Part shown: piece by piece, positions 35,092 through 44,013 of the stretch | How positions within the stretch are numbered: position 1 is the stretch's first letter | How the letters are laid out: each line of letters starts with the position of its first letter | Assembly (NCBI GenBank): GCA_022563535.1 | Contig: JADFNE010000007.1 | Span: forward strand, 33,219 to 97,218 | DNA from: Myxococcales bacterium | GTDB taxonomy: Bacteria > Myxococcota_A > UBA9160 > UBA4427 | DNA length: 64,000 bases | Reading direction: 5' to 3' | Made by a program: the position numbers and the translations under genes | Notes under the pieces: generated by a model | Databases searched by the model: none | The model's input: the letters and a program-made list of their open reading frames with translations, nothing else | What the model was told of the DNA's origin: nothing

Positions 35092-36480
35092 ATGACATCA
35101 AGACTGCTCAGTGTGGGAGGCGCGGCGGTTGTGGCGCTGGTGCCCGCGGTCGCGCTCGCTGACGACGGAGTCACGGCCGGCACCTTCGTGGCAAACAACG
35201 TCTGGATGATGATCGCCACAGGCCTTGTATTCGTCATGCACCTTGGCTTTGCCATGCTCGAATCTGGACTGGCGCGCGCCAAGAACACCATCAATATCTT
35301 GTTCAAGAACGTATTCATTGTCTGCGCTGGCTTGATCACGTACTACGTGGCGGGCTTCAACCTGATGTACCCGGGCGAATTCAACGGTTTCTTCGGGTTT
35401 GCGGGCTTCGGTCTCGGCGCTGGCTTTGAAGCCGGAGCGCAGACCGCAGGCTACGCCGACGGTGGCTACACCTATTGGACGGACTTCCTCTTCCAGGCGA
35501 TGTTCGCCGCAACCGCCGCGACCATCGTTTCGGGTGCGGTCGCCGAGCGCATCAAGCTCAAGTCTTTCATGGTCTTCACCCTGCTTTTCGTGGGTGTGGT
35601 CTACACGGTCGCGGGATCCTGGAAATGGGGTGGCGGCTTCCTGGATGCCATGGGCTTCTACGACTTTGCCGGTTCGACCCTGGTTCACAGTGTCGGCGGC
35701 TGGGGAGCGCTCATCGGCGCCCTGCTGCTCGGGCCACGCCTGGGCAAGTACGCCAAGAGTGGCGCCATCAATCCTCTACCCGGTAGCTCACTCCCGAGTG
35801 CGACAATGGGTGCCTTCTTGTTGTGGCTCGGTTGGTTCGGGTTCAACGGTGGCTCAGTGCTTTCCGCAGACCCGGAGCTCACGTCGCTAGTGCTCGTGAA
35901 CACGTGCCTCGCCGCCGCCGCCGGCGGTCTCGGTGCCATGATTGCCTTCACGTTCATCTCGTCGAAGCCCGACCTTACGATGGCGCTCAATGGCATCCTC
36001 GCGGGACTCGTCGGGATCACCGCGGGTGCAGACGTCATGACGCCGAACACCGCCGTGATCATCGGTCTTGTGGCCGGAGCGATCGTGGTATTCGCAGTCA
36101 TCGGATTCGACCGGATCAAGATCGACGACCCCGTTGGCGCGATCAGTGTTCACCTGGTGTGCGGAATCTGGGGGACCCTCGCGGTAGGGATCTTCTCTAC
36201 GAACCCCGAGCACTCCTTCTTGACCCAGCTGATCGGCGTTGTCTGTTACGGTGCGTTTACCGTGATCTGCGCGACGACCATCTTCGTTGCCATTCGTGCA
36301 ACGATGGGCTTGCGAGTCGACGAACAAGATGAGATTGAAGGGCTCGACCTCAGCGAGCACGGTATGCACGCTTATGACGTACAACCGGGCGCCAATCAGT
36401 TCGATGCGCCCGCGGCCCCTCTCGGCTCGGACGGCTCAGCCATACGCGCCCCGGAATCCGTATTGGCAACCGAAAGCTAA
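35092..36480 (+). CDS. amt: ammonium transporter (Amt family)
   Basis: This 462-residue inner-membrane channel starts at ATG 35092 behind GGAGGACGAG. A short signal-like start (VVALVPAVALADDG) precedes about 11 membrane helices. Family landmarks include FVMHLGFAMLESGLARAKN, TYYVAGFNLMYP, FDFAGSTLVHSVGGWGALIGA-type segment (YDFAGSTLVHSVGGWGALIG), LWLGWFGFNGGS and the cytoplasmic tail after VHLVCGIWGTLAVGIF. The twin His and the phenylalanine gate regions are in place. No glnK lies adjacent. Its sigma-54 promoter, together with glnE at 15 kb, suggests Ntr regulation. Confidence 0.95.
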   Translation: MTSRLLSVGGAAVVALVPAVALADDGVTAGTFVANNVWMMIATGLVFVMHLGFAMLESGLARAKNTINILFKNVFIVCAGLITYYVAGFNLMYPGEFNGFFGFAGFGLGAGFEAGAQTAGYADGGYTYWTDFLFQAMFAATAATIVSGAVAERIKLKSFMVFTLLFVGVVYTVAGSWKWGGGFLDAMGFYDFAGSTLVHSVGGWGALIGALLLGPRLGKYAKSGAINPLPGSSLPSATMGAFLLWLGWFGFNGGSVLSADPELTSLVLVNTCLAAAAGGLGAMIAFTFISSKPDLTMALNGILAGLVGITAGADVMTPNTAVIIGLVAGAIVVFAVIGFDRIKIDDPVGAISVHLVCGIWGTLAVGIFSTNPEHSFLTQLIGVVCYGAFTVICATTIFVAIRATMGLRVDEQDEIEGLDLSEHGMHAYDVQPGANQFDAPAAPLGSDGSAIRAPESVLATES

Positions 36481-36510
36481 CAACGGGGACTCTCGTCCCG
36501 GAAGACACGA

Positions 36511-36546
36511 GGGGCCGGCAGCGCTTGCGCTGTCGGCCCTTTGTCT
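36511..36546 (+). terminator. Rho-independent terminator after amt
   Basis: GGCCGGCAGCGC (36513-36524) pairs with GCGCTGTCGGCC (36527-36538) with one G-T wobble, and is followed by CTTTGTCTT. It lies 30 bp after the amt stop and between convergent genes. Confidence 0.8.
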
Positions 36547-36586
36547 TGGTAATGGCGTTGGGTATGTCGTTTGGTTTGTCGTCGGA

Positions 36587-38713
36587 CTAACGCCGCACGA
36601 CAGCAAAGGACTCCAGGCCGATCGCTCGAACGTTGTAGTCCTTGTGTTTCTTCACGAAATCATAGGGGCGGTAGGCGTCTTGCAATTGCAGACGCAGTTC
36701 GAGCAACTCGTTATGCGACGCCGGGATCTCTACGCGATAGCTTCCCTTCTTGTCGACGATGAACTCCTTGAGCAACTGGTCTCGCAAATAGACATTAACC
36801 CTCTGGCGGCTCTTCTCTGCCACGAAGTCAGCGGGCTCGATCTCCATCACCAACGCGAGAGGCTCGTCGCTCTGGACGACGGGAATACTGAGATAGACAT
36901 TCCTGCGGCCGCTCCACACTATGCCTCGGCGGTTCTCCGGAATCATGATTGAACTCCATCCACCGCCCAGGTAGTACGGCTTGTCCACCAGTTCCACGGT
37001 ATCGCCGAGTTCCACAGGATCGACCCGAATCTCCTCGCCTTTCTCGGTGATGATCGTTCCGGTAGGACGCCACGACGACGCCAGCCATGAGTGCCCCCGC
37101 ACTTCGATCTCGGCCAGCGCACTCAACGTTCTGCTCAAGTAATCGTAGAAGTAGCGCGGCTCCCCGGCGTGGCGGTCGAGGACTTGTTCCACAGTGCCAC
37201 CGGCGTTTACGTTAGCCACGATTTCGGGCAAGTAGCGCATCGCGATCGGCTCATCCGATATCTTCAACGCTCCGCTGGCGCCAAAAGGTTTGATCATGAT
37301 CAGAGGCAAACCGGCACCGTACCCCGTTGGTCTCGCGCCATCGGGGAACGGCAGGTCGCCGAGTTTCACGTCCACGTAAGCGCCGTGATCGGCGAGCACG
37401 ACGATCATCGTCTGGTCGAAGATCCCCATGCTGCGCAGCTTGTCGAAGACGCGAACGAGGGACCGGTTGTAGGTCTTGGCAAAATCGACCACGTTCTCGA
37501 AGCTGAAAATCCTGCGATGTGGTTCGAGATTGTCGTCGAGCAACAGCGGCGGATGCAGACCGATCAATCTCAAGAACTTGAAGCTGGGTCGATCGAGTTC
37601 CACGCTGGCCCGCTCAGAGAATTGATCGAAGTAGTCGAAGTCGTGGTAGCTAAACGGCCGCTTCCCTTTCCCGTCGCCGTCCTCTTCGGTAGCGGAGTCG
37701 TCAAAAAAGAACTGGCTGACGAGTAGATTGCCCTCGTCAAAGACTACCGACTTGAGAATGTAGGGAACCGCGCGCAACAGGTACGCGTCGAAGACCGAAG
37801 CCAGACCTTTGACGTTGTGGTCAAAATTATTGGTATCCAAAACGAGATTGTCCGCGATCTCGCCCGCGGCGTTTTGGTAAAGGAACTTCATATTCGCGTA
37901 GAGTTCTACGTTCCAACCCTGTGCCTTCAACACCTTGGGAATCGAAGTGTCGGATTCCAGACTGGTCCGAGCCAGTGTCTCGATTGGGGCCTCGTGCCGA
38001 TAAACTACGCCGGTCAGCATGACCGGAATGCTCGGCGTCGTGCTTGGAAAGGAGGATGTTGCGTTTCGGTAAAAAGTAAACCCGGTCATATGTTCCCGGG
38101 TTTTGGTGTCCTGCAGCGTCTCACTGAAAATGTTCGACTGGTAGGTATCCACCATCACGAAAAGAACGTTCTTCTCCTTGGAGAAGGAGTACTTGTTGTC
38201 CTCCATGACCTGGAAGCTCGGGAGGCGATCCTTTGCGTTGAAATAGTGAGGAATCGCGTCGGCAGCCAGGAACAACAGCTGACAGACCACGATGTAGCCG
38301 CAGAGCAGCTGCAGGGAAACTCGACTTCGGGTGGCCAGGAGATAGATCACCGGCACAGCCGCCACCCAGATCAAGAGATCGAGTTGGTCGATGGCAAAGA
38401 ATGAAAACACTTTGTCGCGGCCGTCGAGTACACCGATGTCGAAGGGTATGAGGCTATTCTGAATGAAAATCGCGGCGGAAATGGCCACCATCGCCACTTG
38501 AAGTGGCTTTGCCATTCGGCGCGGCACCATGATTTGCACCACCGCCAGCGCAAGGATCAGCAGCCCCGCCACCAAGCCGTAATACATCGCAGCGGTCCCG
38601 AGACTGATCCGGAGTTCGGCAGCGTTTTTGATGAAAACCAAGAGTGGTCCGAAGAACAAGACGGTCAACCCGAGGGTCATCGCCGGCACGAGTGCAGTGG
38701 CTGTTTTCTTCAC
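36587..38713 (-). CDS. membrane-anchored sulfatase-like (alkaline phosphatase superfamily) protein
   Basis: This 708-residue protein has four or five N-terminal membrane helices (about residues 8-160) and an extracytoplasmic catalytic domain beginning NVLFVMVDTYQSNIF. The nucleophile region SSFPSTTPSIPVMLTG and a later metal site VVLADHGAYVDVKL place it with LTA-synthase/sulfatase-like phospho- or sulfotransferases that modify surface polymers. A beta-rich C-terminal part (about 540-700) may bind carbohydrate. It starts at GTG 38713, overlapping the methyltransferase stop by 4 bp, so it is the third gene of an operon. Substrate unknown. Confidence 0.75.
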   Translation of the reverse strand: MKKTATALVPAMTLGLTVLFFGPLLVFIKNAAELRISLGTAAMYYGLVAGLLILALAVVQIMVPRRMAKPLQVAMVAISAAIFIQNSLIPFDIGVLDGRDKVFSFFAIDQLDLLIWVAAVPVIYLLATRSRVSLQLLCGYIVVCQLLFLAADAIPHYFNAKDRLPSFQVMEDNKYSFSKEKNVLFVMVDTYQSNIFSETLQDTKTREHMTGFTFYRNATSSFPSTTPSIPVMLTGVVYRHEAPIETLARTSLESDTSIPKVLKAQGWNVELYANMKFLYQNAAGEIADNLVLDTNNFDHNVKGLASVFDAYLLRAVPYILKSVVFDEGNLLVSQFFFDDSATEEDGDGKGKRPFSYHDFDYFDQFSERASVELDRPSFKFLRLIGLHPPLLLDDNLEPHRRIFSFENVVDFAKTYNRSLVRVFDKLRSMGIFDQTMIVVLADHGAYVDVKLGDLPFPDGARPTGYGAGLPLIMIKPFGASGALKISDEPIAMRYLPEIVANVNAGGTVEQVLDRHAGEPRYFYDYLSRTLSALAEIEVRGHSWLASSWRPTGTIITEKGEEIRVDPVELGDTVELVDKPYYLGGGWSSIMIPENRRGIVWSGRRNVYLSIPVVQSDEPLALVMEIEPADFVAEKSRQRVNVYLRDQLLKEFIVDKKGSYRVEIPASHNELLELRLQLQDAYRPYDFVKKHKDYNVRAIGLESFAVVRR

Positions 38714-40167
38714 GACGTACTCCGACCCGTATCAGCGCTGGGGCTTCCTTTTTTTCGTTTCAGCAGATAGAGAATTCGATCAGAGCCGCGGATTGGAGAA
38801 CTCTCCAGTGTTTCGAACCATTCGGAAAACGCCGCTTCGAAACCTTCGCGGGTGTAACCGGGGAAGACGTCGACACGAGTTGCAAGCAATGTCTTCACCT
38901 TGGCATCGCTCTTGGGGACGAACTCGATCACGAGATGGGGGGCGAGTCGAGCAAAGTAGAACGCAATCTTTGACAGGGGAACGTTGTTCGAGATGGCGAT
39001 GTGGTGCACCAACGCCAAAGCCAGAACCATGTCAGCATTGGCCCGCTCTGCCAGGCTCGACCGTTCATCGTGTGCCCAGCCGATCGAAGGTGAAGGGTTC
39101 ACGAGATCGAGGCGTAAAGGCAGGAGATTCTCTTCCTTGTTCTTTCGCACCATCCGGTAGTTTCGTTCGACACACGCGGGGTCGACGTCGAAAGCAATGA
39201 CTCGGGCGCCGGCCGTTGCCGCAATTCTGCTGTAGACACCCGTATTGGCGCCAAGATCCCAGACACAAGCGGGGTTCAAGCGCTCTACGTATTGCGCGAT
39301 GAGGGATTGCTTGTGGGCAAGCGAGTCCTCGCTGTAGCTATCCCCCGAGTAGTACTCCGCCCATTCGGTTCCCTTGGGCGTCCAATCCAACTTGCGCACC
39401 ACCGCTCGAAGATCCTCGATCAGATTGCCCAGGGCCTTGCGCGAAACCCCTGGGCCGTGGGCTCCTGCATTTTTCCGATCGGTTGCTTCGGCGTCTGCAC
39501 CCTGCTGACCCGCAGCTTCGTAGCTGCGTTGGTAGCGGGCGTGCATGCGGAGATGCATGAACAGTCCCCAGTTCAGCCAGGTTCGAGCGGGGAGCAGCGA
39601 AACGGCGAGATCCAGCGGCACCCCGTCCAATTGAACACGCATCAAGTCGAGCAGCCGCACATCGCGCCTGGCCATCAATGCAAGGGGCGCGAGAAAGTGC
39701 TGACAAAATTGTCGATAGCCCACCCAAGGACGACCTTCTTCGTAGCGCTCGAAAGAAAGCGTGTCGATCATCACTGGGCCGCTCTGCCCAAACTGAATGT
39801 TGTACGCGGAGGCGTCTTTCAAAACCATGTCGTGCTTGAGCGCGAGCTTCTGCAGGCGCAGGGTGAGCAGGGCTGCGTCCTTGAGTTGGCTGAAGCACCA
39901 CTCGTAGGGATAAGAAATGAACGGGACGCGATCGGGCAATAGCGTCTTGTAGTAATTGGAATTGGAATCGACACCGTCTGGGGGATCGACTTCGCTGTGC
40001 GCGACCAACAACCCCTTCGAAGTCAATTCTTTGTAGAGGCCGGATGACATCAAATGGTCATAGTCGTCCCGGTAGGAACGGTTGACCTGCCGGTAGATGC
40101 GTCCGTCGTGCTCGAAGACGAATCCACTCGGATCGCGAAAGGACGCGCCAATCGCCCGATCAGACAT
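38710..40167 (-). CDS. SAM-dependent methyltransferase with N-terminal kinase-like region
   Basis: This 485-residue protein starts at ATG 40167, overlapping the small membrane gene by 8 bp. The N-terminal half has an aminoglycoside-kinase-like loop (LKDASAYNIQFGQSGPVMID), and the C-terminal half a class I SAM-binding fold: VWDLGANTGVYSRIAA, VIAFDVDPACVERNY, then DMVLALALVHHIAISNNVPL. The same combination occurs in NoeA-like/nodulation-type methyltransferases. It is the middle gene of an operon with the sulfatase-like protein, so it may methylate a surface glycan or lipid. Confidence 0.75.
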   Translation of the reverse strand: MSDRAIGASFRDPSGFVFEHDGRIYRQVNRSYRDDYDHLMSSGLYKELTSKGLLVAHSEVDPPDGVDSNSNYYKTLLPDRVPFISYPYEWCFSQLKDAALLTLRLQKLALKHDMVLKDASAYNIQFGQSGPVMIDTLSFERYEEGRPWVGYRQFCQHFLAPLALMARRDVRLLDLMRVQLDGVPLDLAVSLLPARTWLNWGLFMHLRMHARYQRSYEAAGQQGADAEATDRKNAGAHGPGVSRKALGNLIEDLRAVVRKLDWTPKGTEWAEYYSGDSYSEDSLAHKQSLIAQYVERLNPACVWDLGANTGVYSRIAATAGARVIAFDVDPACVERNYRMVRKNKEENLLPLRLDLVNPSPSIGWAHDERSSLAERANADMVLALALVHHIAISNNVPLSKIAFYFARLAPHLVIEFVPKSDAKVKTLLATRVDVFPGYTREGFEAAFSEWFETLESSPIRGSDRILYLLKRKKGSPSADTGRSTS

Positions 40168-40525
40168 CGTTGTGTCGGGCATCCTCTTGACGGCTGGTGT
40201 CGTCATTATCATCGTCGTCGGTGTAGTCGTCGTTGGATCTCGCCGAGCCCATTCCCAACATACTCCTTATCTTGGCCCAGTACAGGCGAACCGTGACAGC
40301 GATTCCCGCGAACATGGCGATCAACGCCTGGACGACGAAGCTTCCCGACCCGGGATCCAGATAGGCGAGCCGGACTTCCTCGAGAGCAGGCGACTCTGCA
40401 AACGCCAGAGCTGTGCCGGTCAGACCGAATGAAGCAATGAGCGAGACTCCACAAATGAACCCACCCAGCCAACTGAGGCCACGACCTTCGCTCTTCCTTT
40501 TGCGCATGGCGCAGTTCCCCTGCAT
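40160..40525 (-). CDS. small membrane protein, first gene of the sulfatase operon
   Basis: This 121-residue protein has two hydrophobic segments: GGFICGVSLIASFGLTGTALAF and FVVQALIAMFAGIAVTV. Between them is the motif AYLDPGSGSF, shared by many short membrane proteins encoded beside sulfatase/methyltransferase pairs. The tail is very acidic (YTDDDDNDDTS). ATG 40525 (GGAG 7 nt upstream) and ATG 40507 (AGGGGA 8 nt upstream) are both possible starts. It overlaps the methyltransferase by 8 bp. Role unknown, probably the scaffold of the same envelope pathway. Confidence 0.7.
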   Translation of the reverse strand: MQGNCAMRKRKSEGRGLSWLGGFICGVSLIASFGLTGTALAFAESPALEEVRLAYLDPGSGSFVVQALIAMFAGIAVTVRLYWAKIRSMLGMGSARSNDDYTDDDDNDDTSRQEDARHNDV

Positions 40526-40754
40526 GGTGCTTCTCCGTCCGCCGAACGATTGACCTCGATGTCATGCGAGGCAGATTGATTTAAATTGCGCACAATACTA
40601 GAACAATCTGCAGCTACCGTGTCGGCATTCGCGCGCCCCCGCTTTAGTTTCCTGGGCGCCCCCCAACCCATGATCTCGCCTTCCGGAACAATCCTCCGCC
40701 AACGCTTTCTCTGGAGCGACAGGCCGTTACACTTCGTCGCAGGAGGATTTCTTT

Positions 40755-41981
40755 TTGTCGGACTCACCCCCCGCAACCGATCCCAATGAATCGAGCGAAC
40801 TGACAAAATTGAAAGATCGGGTTTGTGCGTGGATCGATTCTCGCGCTGATGACCTGCTGCACGTATCCCACCAGATCCACGCAAAGCCGGAACTCGCATT
40901 CAAAGAACACGCGGCGTGCAATCTGCTGGTAGAAACCCTCCGCAAAGCCGGGCTCGAGGTGACCACCCCGGCTGGGGGCCTCGAAACGGCCTTCTCCACG
41001 ACCTTCGGTTCAGACGCCGGCGCTTGTGTTGCGCTGCTAGCGGAATACGACGCTCTACCCGAGATCGGTCACGCTTGCGGACATAACTTGATCGCCACCG
41101 CTGCAGTGGGCGCGGGTCTCGCCCTCGCGAGCCTCGAAGCCGAGCTACCCGGTCGAGTACGCGTGATGGGAACACCGGCGGAAGAAGGCGGAGGTGGGAA
41201 AGAGATCATGATGCGCGCAGGCGCCTTCAAGGGTGTCGATTGCGCGTTGATGATTCATCCCGCGGGTTTCAACCTCGGCGCCATGCCTTGTATTTGCAAG
41301 ACCGATATCGAAGTTGTGTACCGAGGCCGGGCGGCCCACGCGGCGGCGGCTCCCGAACGCGGGATCAACGCCCTCGATGCCCTGGTGATGGCGTATCAAT
41401 CAATCGCACAATTGCGACAGCACATCCGCCCGGACGAACGCATACACGGGATCATCACCAATGGCGGGCAGGCCCCGAACATTGTTCCCGAGGTGGCAGC
41501 CGGAACGTTCTTCGTGCGAAGCCCACATCGGAAGGGTCTCGAACTCCTCCGCAAACGTGTTCAAGCCTGCTTCGAAGCCGGAGCGCTGGCTACAGGGGCC
41601 GAATTGGAATTCAAGTGGAGCGAAATCGATTACCTCGACTTGCGCAGCAACGCTCCGCTAGAGGAAGCTTTCCGAGCCAACGCCGAACGTCTGGGCCGAG
41701 AGTTCATCCCCGCAGATCTGATCCCGCCCATGATGGCCGGCAGCACCGACATGGGAAACGTCAGTCATGAATTCCCGGCGATACACCCGATGCTCGCCGC
41801 CGCGCCCATCAACGTCAGTATCCACAACCGCGAGTTTGCCGACTACGCACGGGGCGAGATGGGCGATCTGGCCGCTCTCGACGGTGCGAAATCCCTGGCG
41901 ATGACTGCGCTGGACTATCTCCACGACCCGATCCTTAGAGAGCGGACGCGGAATGTCTTCGAGCAAAGCCAGGCGCCCTGA
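40755..41981 (+). CDS. M20-family amidohydrolase/peptidase
   Basis: This 408-residue cytoplasmic zinc hydrolase starts at TTG 40755, decided by a perfect AGGAGG at 40741-40746. The metal sites include LAEYDALPEIGHACGHNLIA and GTPAEEGGGGKEIM, and the lid domain has RGRAAHAAAAPERGINALD. This subfamily (peptidase M20D, ACY1L2/AbgB-like) cleaves N-acyl or p-aminobenzoyl-glutamate type amides. Exact substrate unknown. The following TraB/GumN gene starts 4 bp after the stop. Confidence 0.88.
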   Translation: MSDSPPATDPNESSELTKLKDRVCAWIDSRADDLLHVSHQIHAKPELAFKEHAACNLLVETLRKAGLEVTTPAGGLETAFSTTFGSDAGACVALLAEYDALPEIGHACGHNLIATAAVGAGLALASLEAELPGRVRVMGTPAEEGGGGKEIMMRAGAFKGVDCALMIHPAGFNLGAMPCICKTDIEVVYRGRAAHAAAAPERGINALDALVMAYQSIAQLRQHIRPDERIHGIITNGGQAPNIVPEVAAGTFFVRSPHRKGLELLRKRVQACFEAGALATGAELEFKWSEIDYLDLRSNAPLEEAFRANAERLGREFIPADLIPPMMAGSTDMGNVSHEFPAIHPMLAAAPINVSIHNREFADYARGEMGDLAALDGAKSLAMTALDYLHDPILRERTRNVFEQSQAP

Positions 41982-41985
41982 TCCG

Positions 41986-42945
41986 ATGAACTCGCCTCGC
42001 TCGCTTGCCCTTGCCGTATTGCCAGTGCTGGGACTCTTGCTGGGCGCGGCGCCGGCAACCTTTGCCACTTCAAAGCCCGGGGTCGAACGCGCGCATCCCA
42101 TTTTCTGGCAGGTTGATGCCCAGGCGAAAGACGGCGAATCGAGGGCGGGACGGTTGTATTTGCTCGGATCGATTCACGTGGGTCCAGTTGGAGGATGGCA
42201 GCTACCCCAGTTCATTCTCAAGCGGTTCGATTCTGCAGCGGCGTTGATCGTTGAAGTGGACATGCGAGCGGGTTCGCCCGAAGAGCAGGACAATGCGGTG
42301 CTCCAACACGGCCTGCTTCCCGGTGGCGAATCGATCCAGAACCACATTTCGCCTGACCTCTATAGAGCACTCGGAAAACATCTCGCAAAGTCGAATCGAT
42401 CACTGGCGAACATCAACCCTTGGCAGCCCTGGATGGTCGCCACCATGCTGCTCACCTACGAACTCGAGCAACTCGGTTATCCAACGGAAGCCGGGCTCGA
42501 TCTGGACATGATCGCGCGGGTCAAAGACAACCAACGCATCATCGGTCTCGAATCCATGGTCGAGCAATTGAGTTTTCTCAGCAGCCTGTCGCCCTCGAAC
42601 CAGGAACTGATGCTCAAAGACGTACTGCTCCAGGCAGACAACATCGAAAAATATTTCATTGAACTGAAAGAGGCGTGGCGCTTGGGGGATGAGGCAAAGC
42701 TCGAAGAGGTGCTGTTTCAAGAACTCAAAACCAACCCCGAACTCGCGCCATTCTACGAAAGCGTAATCTACGGACGCAATCAGACGATGTGCGATCGCCT
42801 GCAGAAGCATCTCGAGGGGGGTGAGACTTTATTTGGCGTCGTCGGCGCCTACCATCTGGTTGGAGCCCGCGGAATTCCGATGTGCCTGGCCAAGCGCGGC
42901 TATCGAGTCAGGCGACTGCGAGAGCATCCTCTCGCCGGGCGTTAA
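41986..42945 (+). CDS. TraB/GumN-family exported protein
   Basis: This 319-residue protein starts at ATG 41986 (an in-frame ATG at 41953 inside the previous gene is an alternative). It has a signal peptide (LALAVLPVLGLLLGAAPATFA), then the family's paired motifs LYLLGSIHVGP and VVGAYHLVGARGIPMCLAKRG, with Glu in LIVEVDMR. TraB/GumN proteins are distant Tiki/erythromycin-esterase-like putative metalloproteases. It is likely co-transcribed with the M20 gene. Confidence 0.85.
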   Translation: MNSPRSLALAVLPVLGLLLGAAPATFATSKPGVERAHPIFWQVDAQAKDGESRAGRLYLLGSIHVGPVGGWQLPQFILKRFDSAAALIVEVDMRAGSPEEQDNAVLQHGLLPGGESIQNHISPDLYRALGKHLAKSNRSLANINPWQPWMVATMLLTYELEQLGYPTEAGLDLDMIARVKDNQRIIGLESMVEQLSFLSSLSPSNQELMLKDVLLQADNIEKYFIELKEAWRLGDEAKLEEVLFQELKTNPELAPFYESVIYGRNQTMCDRLQKHLEGGETLFGVVGAYHLVGARGIPMCLAKRGYRVRRLREHPLAGR

Positions 42946-42994
42946 CTCCCAATTTCTCATAGATGATGCGGGTTGATCTCGCTATTGTGTCGGC

Positions 42995-43975
42995 ATGTCA
43001 AATCTCGCAAGTGACCTGCTGGAAGATCCTCGAGCACAATTACCCACCATTTATCGTTTGAAATTTCATGGCAACGGAGGAAGTTTCTTCCTCATCTTCC
43101 TGAAAAACATTTTCTTGACGATGATCACGTTTGGCATCTACCTGGCCTGGGCAAAGACCGAGCGGCGCCAGTACGTGTGGAACAACACCAGCTTCCACGA
43201 CCAGCCCTTTCTCTACACCGGGACGGGCATGGAGCTCTTCAAGGGCTACATGGTCGTGAGCGCGGCGTATATGGCCTTCGTCGGAATCCCCGCCCTACTC
43301 GAAACGATCTCCCCCACGGCATCGGAAGTCGCGGTGCTGGTGATGGCCGTTGGGCTCCTGTTCGCGGCCCCACACCTGATCTACCGCTCTCGTGCTTTTC
43401 TATACAATCGCACCATATGGCGAAGCATCCGCTTTGGCCTCATTCCCGATTCGAGCGATTACGCGAAGACGTTCATCAAAGGCGTCATTTTCAGTTTCCT
43501 TACCCTCGGTCTCTACTCGCCTGTCATGAGCAATCAGCTCTACAAGATCATGACCGACAACACGCGCTTCGGAAGCCTCGAATTTCACTACGACGGCAGT
43601 GATCGCGTAGTGTTCTGGATGGGCGTGAAGGCCGTATTCTTCTCGCTGCTGACCGGCGGGCTCTACTACTTCTGGTACAAGGCCAAGCTCACGCGCTATC
43701 GGATGGAGCATACCCGGGCCGGCGAATCTGCGATGCTGGCGAGTGAGATCTCCGGTGGAGACCTGTTCCTTCTATACATTCTCAGCACCTTTGGAGTCAT
43801 GCTCACCCTCGGCCTGGCCTTTCCGTGGATCACCATGTATGCGCTTCGCCTGATCGCGGAGCGGACTCGCGCCGAGGGCATGATCGACTTTGACGCGATC
43901 GAACAGCGCAGCCGAGACGCCGGCGCCACGGCCGACGGGTTTGCCGACATGCTCGATCTCGATCTGGGGATCTAA
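42995..43975 (+). CDS. DUF898 (YjgN-type) inner-membrane protein
   Basis: This 326-residue protein has about eight membrane segments in two related halves. Each half contains the DUF898 signature of a GxG-FF start followed by a Tyr/Trp-rich segment (FHGNGGSFFLIFLKN...GIYLAWAKTERRQYVWNNT in pieces, and later GGLYYFWYKAKLTRY). Function is unknown. DUF898 genes are commonly next to an M48 peptidase gene, as here (38-bp gap), which suggests that the two act together in membrane protein quality control. Confidence 0.85.
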   Translation: MSNLASDLLEDPRAQLPTIYRLKFHGNGGSFFLIFLKNIFLTMITFGIYLAWAKTERRQYVWNNTSFHDQPFLYTGTGMELFKGYMVVSAAYMAFVGIPALLETISPTASEVAVLVMAVGLLFAAPHLIYRSRAFLYNRTIWRSIRFGLIPDSSDYAKTFIKGVIFSFLTLGLYSPVMSNQLYKIMTDNTRFGSLEFHYDGSDRVVFWMGVKAVFFSLLTGGLYYFWYKAKLTRYRMEHTRAGESAMLASEISGGDLFLLYILSTFGVMLTLGLAFPWITMYALRLIAERTRAEGMIDFDAIEQRSRDAGATADGFADMLDLDLGI

Positions 43976-44013
43976 CCGTTTCGCCCCTCACTCCGCACTG
44001 GCAGGGCGGGTTC

